From the NCBI RefSeq assembly GCF_001043115.1, contig NZ_LFME01000002.1, forward strand, positions 62,001 to 126,000: a stretch of DNA of 64,000 nt, written 5' to 3'. Made by a program: the position numbers and the translations under genes. The notes under the pieces are model-generated. The model ran no database searches and was not told the origin of the DNA. It saw only the letters and a list, made by a program, of their open reading frames with translations. The stretch's first letter is position 1, and every line of letters starts with the position of its first letter. Below, one piece after another: positions 59,173 to 64,000 of this stretch. The DNA comes from Xanthomonas sp. NCPPB 1128 (GTDB taxonomy: Bacteria > Pseudomonadota > Gammaproteobacteria > Xanthomonadales > Xanthomonadaceae).

Positions 59173-59766
59173 TCAGGCGGCTTGGCGGCCGGCCTCGATC
59201 AGGCGTTGCGCCTCGGCGTCGGCATCCGCGGCGTCCTGATGGTCGAGCGTGTCGCCGACATCCGCCTGCGGCTGCTGCGCCGGCTTCGTCGGCGGCCGCA
59301 CGATCAGTTGCACCTCGTTCTGGATGAGCTGGCAGAGCTGGCCGGCTTCCTCGGCGTCGGGGTGGCAGATCGCGCTGAAGGTGACTGCGACGCTGCCGCC
59401 TTCCAGGGGCTGGAAGCGGAACTTCTTCAGCGTCACGTCCACCAGCACCAGCGGCTCGGTCAGACCCAGACTGCCGCCGATCTCGATCTCGTAGCCCGGG
59501 AACTCCTCGTCCCAGGCGATAGCGCCGATCCGCGGGAACTGCACTGCCACCAGCGCTTCGCCGCCGTCGATCAGATCCTGCTGCTCGCCCTTCAGCGCCT
59601 TGCGGTACAGCGCCGCGCGCAGCTTCTTGCTGAAGTGGTCGAGCACCCCGTTGGACGTGGTCACCACGATCTTGATGTCGCCGGCGGTGACATTGTCCTG
59701 GCCGTGCTTCTCGGCTCGGGGGTTGAAGTTGGCGACCTTCGCGGTCGCGTCGTCGAGTTGGAACAT
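59173..59766 (-). CDS. recombination-cassette hypothetical protein, copy 2
   Basis: Duplicate of the 197-aa gene at 21903-22496. Confidence 0.65.
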   Translation of the reverse strand: MFQLDDATAKVANFNPRAEKHGQDNVTAGDIKIVVTTSNGVLDHFSKKLRAALYRKALKGEQQDLIDGGEALVAVQFPRIGAIAWDEEFPGYEIEIGGSLGLTEPLVLVDVTLKKFRFQPLEGGSVAVTFSAICHPDAEEAGQLCQLIQNEVQLIVRPPTKPAQQPQADVGDTLDHQDAADADAEAQRLIEAGRQAA

Positions 59767-59804
59767 GGTTGCCTCTCGGTAGGGCCGGCAGCGCCGGCGG
59801 GGAG

Positions 59805-60446
59805 TTAGGCCTGCTTGGCAGCAGCGGCTTCGGCCTCGGCCTCGGCGAGGCGGCGCATGTCTTCCAGCGCCTCGGTGTTGCCGCAGTAGAAGTCGGGGAT
59901 GCGCTCCAGCTTCGGATCGCTGGACATGTAGATCAGCGCAGCTGCGACGGAAGTGCCGAACGCGTATTCCAGGGCGCGGCCGCCATCGCCGGCCAGCGTC
60001 ACCACCCAGCCCGCGCGGCAGTGCGTGGTGTTGCACGCATGCCAGGAACCCATGTCCAGCGCCTCGCGCTGCGACGCCGCGGCGTACACGGCCTGGTGAA
60101 TGTCCTTGATGACGACGGGGCAGCGGCTGCCGTCGGCACCGCTCAGGTCGGCACAGCGCAGGTCGGCACCGCTCAGGTCGGCACCGCTCAGGTCGGCACA
60201 GCGCAGGTCGGCACCGCTCAGGTCGGCACCGCTCAGGTCGGCACAGCGCAGGTCGGCACCGCTCAGGTCGGCACCGCTCAGGTCGGCACCGCTCAGGTCG
60301 GCACAGCGCAGGTCGGCACCGCTGGCCGCGGCGGTCTTGACGGCGAATCCCAGCTGCACGCCATACGACTTGCCGGCGACTTCGGCGGACAGTTCGCAGC
60401 TGTACTGGACATTGCCGCTCCAGCGTTTCTTGATCTCGAATTTCAT
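59805..60446 (-). CDS. pentapeptide-repeat protein, copy 2
   Basis: Duplicate of the 213-aa gene at 22535-23176, with the same number and order of pentapeptides. Confidence 0.8.
   Translation of the reverse strand: MKFEIKKRWSGNVQYSCELSAEVAGKSYGVQLGFAVKTAAASGADLRCADLSGADLSGADLSGADLRCADLSGADLSGADLRCADLSGADLSGADLRCADLSGADGSRCPVVIKDIHQAVYAAASQREALDMGSWHACNTTHCRAGWVVTLAGDGGRALEYAFGTSVAAALIYMSSDPKLERIPDFYCGNTEALEDMRRLAEAEAEAAAAKQA
60136..60315. repeat. 15-bp tandem repeat, copy 2
   Basis: Twelve units in the same variant order as 22866-23045. No expansion or contraction between copies, which argues for a very recent duplication or for an assembly origin. Confidence 0.95.
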
Positions 60447-60521
60447 AGTGACGCTTCCTTGGTTGGGCTGGTTGGTAGTGGATCAGCGGATGCCGCGCCG
60501 CGGCGGTTCGGGGAAGTCGGA

Positions 60522-61064
60522 TCAGTAGGGCTTTTCGACCTTGCCCTGGTCCTGCAGCGACTTGATGCGGAACAGCTCGTTGAGCAAAGAATCCATCTGC
60601 ATGGCGATCTGGTTGCGCAGGCCATCCTTGAGCGCGCCCGTCACGTTCAGAGCGCTCTGCCTCATCGCAGCGCTGAAGTCCTCGGCACAGATCTGCGTCA
60701 TCAGGAACTCGGCACGGGTGACGCTGCTGTAGTCGCTGCTGGAAGGCTTGCCAGTCTTCGCGTCGACCTTGGCTGACCAGTAGCCGGACACGGTCTTTTC
60801 CAGTTGCTTGCGGATGGTGGTCACCGGCCCGTCGGGCTGGCCCCAGGCGGTGACGCGCTGGTATTCAGCATCGAAGGAATTGGCCACCGCAGCATCGATC
60901 GCGACCTGGATCTGCGCTTCGGCTCGATCCACAAAGATCGCGTTAACGCGCTTCTTCACTTCCAATTCGATGAGGCCGGACAAGTCGTCGTCATGGCTGA
61001 CGATCTCGTCCGCCGCCTTCGCGACGATTGCGGCTTTCAGGTCTTCTTCGTTGATGTTGAGCAT
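60522..61064 (-). CDS. 180-aa hypothetical protein, copy 2
   Basis: Duplicate of 23252-23794. Confidence 0.65.
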   Translation of the reverse strand: MLNINEEDLKAAIVAKAADEIVSHDDDLSGLIELEVKKRVNAIFVDRAEAQIQVAIDAAVANSFDAEYQRVTAWGQPDGPVTTIRKQLEKTVSGYWSAKVDAKTGKPSSSDYSSVTRAEFLMTQICAEDFSAAMRQSALNVTGALKDGLRNQIAMQMDSLLNELFRIKSLQDQGKVEKPY

Positions 61065-61082
61065 GGCTTGCATCCTTCTTGG

Positions 61083-61334
61083 TTAGCGGATATCGCGCTT
61101 GGGCTGCGCGGGGAAGTCAGGGGTGTTCGGTCGGATGAAGGGGACAGGCTTGCGGCGCTGCCGGCGCGCAGCGCGCCATGCCCGGTGCGTGGCGATCAGC
61201 GCCCACACCAGCAGCACGGCGACCACCGGGCCGACGGTCCACGCCTCGACGATCACGCACCGGCGCAACAGGTCGCCCAGGAAGCCGACGGCCATGCCGC
61301 ACGCCAGCAGACGGAGGAGGGCGGATGGCTTCAC
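61083..61334 (-). CDS. 83-aa inner-membrane protein, copy 2
   Basis: Duplicate of 23813-24064. Confidence 0.6.
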   Translation of the reverse strand: MKPSALLRLLACGMAVGFLGDLLRRCVIVEAWTVGPVVAVLLVWALIATHRAWRAARRQRRKPVPFIRPNTPDFPAQPKRDIR

Positions 61335-61651
61335 GCGTCACCTCGCGCTTTCGCCATTGCGCGCAGCGCGAAGTCCCAGGTGGCATCGGTGTGGCCGAAC
61401 TGCTCCAGGCGCTGCAGTGCCTCGTAGAGATCCGGCGCTGCGGCGATCAGACGGGCGTTGGCGAGTAGTTCGACAGCTATCGGGCTTCCTTCATCCAGGC
61501 CGATTCGGATGTTGTCGGCGTACACGCAAGCAGGCACTTCCTTGCGCGCCCCGGCGCTCGGAAAGCTGCCAATCTTGTGGCAGCTGCCGCAGGTAGTTTG
61601 GACCGTCTCAAGCGCCCACGGCCCAGGCGTCCACTTCGTCTCGGCAGCCAT
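61331..61651 (-). CDS. Ead/Ea22-like protein, copy 2
   Basis: Duplicate of the 106-aa gene at 24061-24381. Confidence 0.72.
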   Translation of the reverse strand: MAAETKWTPGPWALETVQTTCGSCHKIGSFPSAGARKEVPACVYADNIRIGLDEGSPIAVELLANARLIAAAPDLYEALQRLEQFGHTDATWDFALRAMAKARGDA

Positions 61652-61770
61652 CAGCGCACCGCCATCACGAGCAGAGTGAACAGCACGCCAGCGCAGAACG
61701 AGCACGCGCCGATCAGGAACAGGCCTTCCGCTTCCTCGCGGATCGGCGGGATGTCTTCGAAGTGATCCAT
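61651..61770 (-). CDS. 39-aa membrane mini-protein, copy 2
   Basis: Duplicate of 24381-24500. Confidence 0.6.
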   Translation of the reverse strand: MDHFEDIPPIREEAEGLFLIGACSFCAGVLFTLLVMAVR

Positions 61771-61772
61771 GG

Positions 61773-62000
61773 TCAAGCGGCCTCCGGGCCGTTGTCGTCG
61801 GTGGTCGTGGTCTGCATGCGGGCGCGGCGCGCGCGCTCCGCCAGTTCGTTGCGCACCTGCTGCGGGCAGCCGGCGGCGAGGAAATCGCGCTCTGCCTGCC
61901 GCGGGTCGTAGCCCAGCTCACGCGCCAACTGCCGGACGTGCGAGATCTGGTACTTGTCGTGCGAGTCGCGCACCGGGAACTGCAGGATCTGGGCGCTCAT
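61773..62000 (-). CDS. 75-aa hypothetical protein, copy 2
   Basis: Duplicate of 24503-24730. Confidence 0.6.
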   Translation of the reverse strand: MSAQILQFPVRDSHDKYQISHVRQLARELGYDPRQAERDFLAAGCPQQVRNELAERARRARMQTTTTDDNGPEAA

Positions 62001-62002
62001 GG

Positions 62003-62224
62003 CTAGCGCCCCCGGCGGTAGCAGCGGACTTCCCACTGCTCCCACTCCATGCCGTTGTGGGAAATGAAGCAGTCGAAGCCGCGACGGCTCATCGAGTCAG
62101 CGAAGCGGATAGCGTCCTGATGGATGCCGAACCGCTCGATTCGATCGGCCACCCGCTTGCGCCGAAACGCAAGACACAGCAGTGCGGCGATCACTGCGGC
62201 GATGAGCCAGTAAAGGCCGCTCAT
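62003..62224 (-). CDS. 73-aa membrane protein (operon paralogue), copy 2
   Basis: Duplicate of 24733-24954. Confidence 0.7.
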   Translation of the reverse strand: MSGLYWLIAAVIAALLCLAFRRKRVADRIERFGIHQDAIRFADSMSRRGFDCFISHNGMEWEQWEVRCYRRGR

Positions 62225-62457
62225 GGCGCACCGCCTACGCGAGCCAGGGCGGCATATAGGCGACGAGGCGTCTCCTGTTCTCCGGGGGCAGCCTTGGACT
62301 GCAGAACCGCAGCAGCATCGCGTGACGCAGCGATCAGTTCGGTCATGGCAGCTCGCTGTGCATAGACCACGGCCTGCAGTTCTACTGCGGTCATGTCGGC
62401 AAGCTCTTTGCCGCGCAGGCTTGGCGGGCGCACATCGACAGGGGCGGGGGCGGTCAT
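62221..62457 (-). CDS. 78-aa hypothetical protein, copy 2
   Basis: Duplicate of 24951-25187. Confidence 0.6.
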   Translation of the reverse strand: MTAPAPVDVRPPSLRGKELADMTAVELQAVVYAQRAAMTELIAASRDAAAVLQSKAAPGEQETPRRLYAALARVGGAP

Positions 62458-62777
62458 GCCGCCACCTGCCAGGGCATGGCCGACGCAATCTGCGGCAGCG
62501 GAACGTCAGTGAAGGCCCGCGCGAATGCCGCGCCGTAGCGCTGCGACTGGATCGGGTTGCGGCGCAGGTGGCCAGGGCGGGCAGCGGCCAGCAGTTCCAG
62601 CGGATCGATCGGCGCCCAGCGCACCCAGCCATCGCAGCACAGCGGCTCGGTGCACGGCACCGCGAACTCGCACTGCGGGTCCTGGTCCCACGAGTTGTTG
62701 CGGGTCAGCTCGCCAGCACCCTGGCACGTCCTGCAGACATGCTCGGTCGGCGTGTTGCGCGTGTAGTAGCGGCCCAT
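62454..62777 (-). CDS. zinc-ribbon protein, copy 2
   Basis: Duplicate of the 107-aa gene at 25184-25507. Confidence 0.62.
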   Translation of the reverse strand: MGRYYTRNTPTEHVCRTCQGAGELTRNNSWDQDPQCEFAVPCTEPLCCDGWVRWAPIDPLELLAAARPGHLRRNPIQSQRYGAAFARAFTDVPLPQIASAMPWQVAA

Positions 62778-62813
62778 CTCGTTCTCCCTGCCCGTGTGCT
62801 GGGCGATGGGAGA

Positions 62814-62860
62814 AGTCTAGCGAACTAGACTAGGTAGTCAAGAGAACTAGACAAACTAGA
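62814..62860. promoter_or_regulatory. pL and OL cluster, copy 2
   Basis: Same promoter boxes and three ACTAGA-type sites as 25544-25590. A double lysogen therefore has twice the operator load for the shared repressor. Confidence 0.7.
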
Positions 62861-62891
62861 CGAAGAAATTTATGAACGGAGTGCCCGTTGT

Positions 62892-63113
62892 TCATTTTCT
62901 GCGGTAGCAGCGCACTTCCCACCGGGGTGGCTGAGTAGAGACTTGCTCAATCCAGCAGTGGTAGTCGCCGGAGTCCTCTTGCGCGACGGCGAAAGCTTGC
63001 GCGGCTTCCCGACTCGCGAAGTACTCGATGCGCTCGGCGACGCGCTTGCGCCGGAAAGCTATGACGAGCAGTGCTGCAGCGATGATTCCCGCGATCCATG
63101 CGAGGGGTTCCAT
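62892..63113 (-). CDS. 73-aa membrane protein (rex position), copy 2
   Basis: Duplicate of 25622-25843. Confidence 0.68.
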   Translation of the reverse strand: MEPLAWIAGIIAAALLVIAFRRKRVAERIEYFASREAAQAFAVAQEDSGDYHCWIEQVSTQPPRWEVRCYRRK

Positions 63114-63122
63114 TCCCTATCC

Positions 63123-63806
63123 TCAGTCGGCCCAAGCCCCGATCCAGTGTACACGCCCGATCACGGTGATCGGCTCTCGCCTTGAGTCCATGCGCCTGGG
63201 GCGTCGCCAGTTGTGGTCGCCTGCGGGGTTGTCCGATTGGAAGTAAACGGCGCCATCCAGCACCAGCGCCCGCTTTACGAAATACTCGGGGTAGGTCATG
63301 CCATCCACCTGGATCACATACAGCAGGCCATCGACCACACGGGTGTCGGAGGTGTCGAACAGGATTGCGTCGCCGTCCTTGATCGTCGGCTCCATGCTGT
63401 CGCCCTTGCCGTAGTAGACGGCCAGGGGGTGATTGTGGATGCCGCGCCGTCTCAGGCTAGAAGACTTGAATTTCAGCTTGTGCGTCTCGGCGTATTCGTC
63501 TGCCTCGGCGCCGGCTCCAAGGCCGACCGCCTGGGAGTAGCCGACGATCCCGACATAGCCGTCATCTTCGTCCGCTTGTTCGCCGCCCTCTATCGGCCCG
63601 CGCCCGTACTGCAGCCACTCTTGGTTGACCTGCAGCGCCCTGCTGAGCTTCGTCACCGTGCTGGCGCGCACCTTCTCCGCGCTCGTTGTGCCGTCCAGCA
63701 GGAAGTAGATTCCGGCCTTGCTGAGCACCTTCCGAGCGATCAGGTCGCCCGGCGTCATGCCGCGGAGGGTTAGGGCGTGCTTTAGACGCTCGGCCATCGT
63801 GTCCAT
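63123..63806 (-). CDS. S24 prophage repressor, copy 2
   Basis: Duplicate of the 227-aa gene at 25853-26536; Ser137 and Lys178 retained. Confidence 0.88.
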   Translation of the reverse strand: MDTMAERLKHALTLRGMTPGDLIARKVLSKAGIYFLLDGTTSAEKVRASTVTKLSRALQVNQEWLQYGRGPIEGGEQADEDDGYVGIVGYSQAVGLGAGAEADEYAETHKLKFKSSSLRRRGIHNHPLAVYYGKGDSMEPTIKDGDAILFDTSDTRVVDGLLYVIQVDGMTYPEYFVKRALVLDGAVYFQSDNPAGDHNWRRPRRMDSRREPITVIGRVHWIGAWAD

Positions 63807-63809
63807 AGG

Positions 63810-63871
63810 TCTAGAACAGTAGAGCGCATTCAGACTAGAGCGCTTGACACCGCAGTCTAGTTCACTAGACT
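63810..63871. promoter_or_regulatory. pR and OR cluster, copy 2
   Basis: Three operators and the TTGACA/TAGACT promoter as at 26540-26601. Confidence 0.75.
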
Positions 63872-63879
63872 CAGCAACC

Positions 63880-64000
63880 ATGGACATGACCAAGCAAGCA
63901 GTGAAGAAGGCCCTCAAGCTTGAGACCGACGCCGAGCTTGCTCGGTTCTTTGGCATCGGCCGCTGGGCAGTAGGCCAGTGGAAAGACGAAAAGCCGATTC
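63880..64000 (+). CDS. Cro-like repressor, copy 2 (cut by window end)
   Basis: First 40 codons of the duplicate of 26610-26816. The window ends inside the gene; the truncation is not biological. Confidence 0.8.
   Translation, partial: MDMTKQAVKKALKLETDAELARFFGIGRWAVGQWKDEKPI

Larger units (their letters stand above)
53021..64000. mobile_element. second tandem copy of the prophage (partial)
   Basis: The sequence repeats 15751-26730 at an offset of 37,270 bp. All reading frames, their boundaries and even the 15-bp repeat count are the same. It runs out at the window end inside the cro-like gene. It is either a real double lysogen or an assembly duplication. Confidence 0.9.

Overview
The window is high-GC DNA from a xanthomonad, most likely Xanthomonas or a close relative. 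The evidence is the core genes (purU, a B12-riboswitch-controlled metE, an RND efflux operon), the GGGGAAT intergenic repeats and a 27-bp GTAGGAGCGGCTTCAGCCGC inverted repeat. I name the genus by recognition of these features, not by a search.

Bases 1-15750 are host chromosome. They hold purU; a BaeSR-like two-component system divergent from a complete tripartite RND efflux operon (adaptor, pump, outer-membrane channel); a secreted lipase-fold protein; metE with a cobalamin riboswitch and an upstream 32-bp palindrome; an exported retropepsin-like protein lacking its catalytic Asp; and the first 30 codons of dusA, where the chromosome is interrupted.

Bases 15751-53020 are one complete 37,270-bp temperate prophage of P22/Sf6-like (podovirus) design inserted in the 5' end of dusA. 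A leftward early operon (25507 to 15897) carries about 22 small overlapping genes: Sak4-like recombinase, RecB-like nuclease, pentapeptide-repeat protein, PP-loop (PAPS-reductase-like) protein, XF1762-family protein and a PrtN-like protein next to the att site. The switch has an S24-type repressor and a Cro-like protein, with lambda-style OL and OR clusters built on one 14-bp palindrome. The rightward early genes run through a CII-position regulator, an O-like initiator with iterons inside it, a DnaB-type helicase, NinB/Ref/RuvC-type recombination genes and a Q-position protein followed by a promoter-terminator pair. Late genes encode lysis proteins, a tRNA-like RNA, small and large terminase, portal, scaffold, coat, gp4-like and gp10-like tail factors, a cupin, three ejection proteins and two fibre proteins. 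The tyrosine integrase lies convergently at the right end.

Bases 53021-64000 are the start of a second copy of the same prophage in direct tandem (offset exactly 37,270). It is cut off by the window end inside its cro-like gene. The junction at 53021 is therefore an intact attP. It also shows that the phage carries its own ATG and seven codons in frame with dusA, so integration re-creates a DusA reading frame at the far end.

The most unusual points are the gp10-like tail protein with an inserted gene-transfer-agent TIM-barrel domain of about 515 residues, the structured tRNA-like RNA just before the terminase genes, the tandem double lysogen with perfect visible identity, and a pair of paralogous 73-aa membrane proteins, one of them in the rex position beside the repressor.
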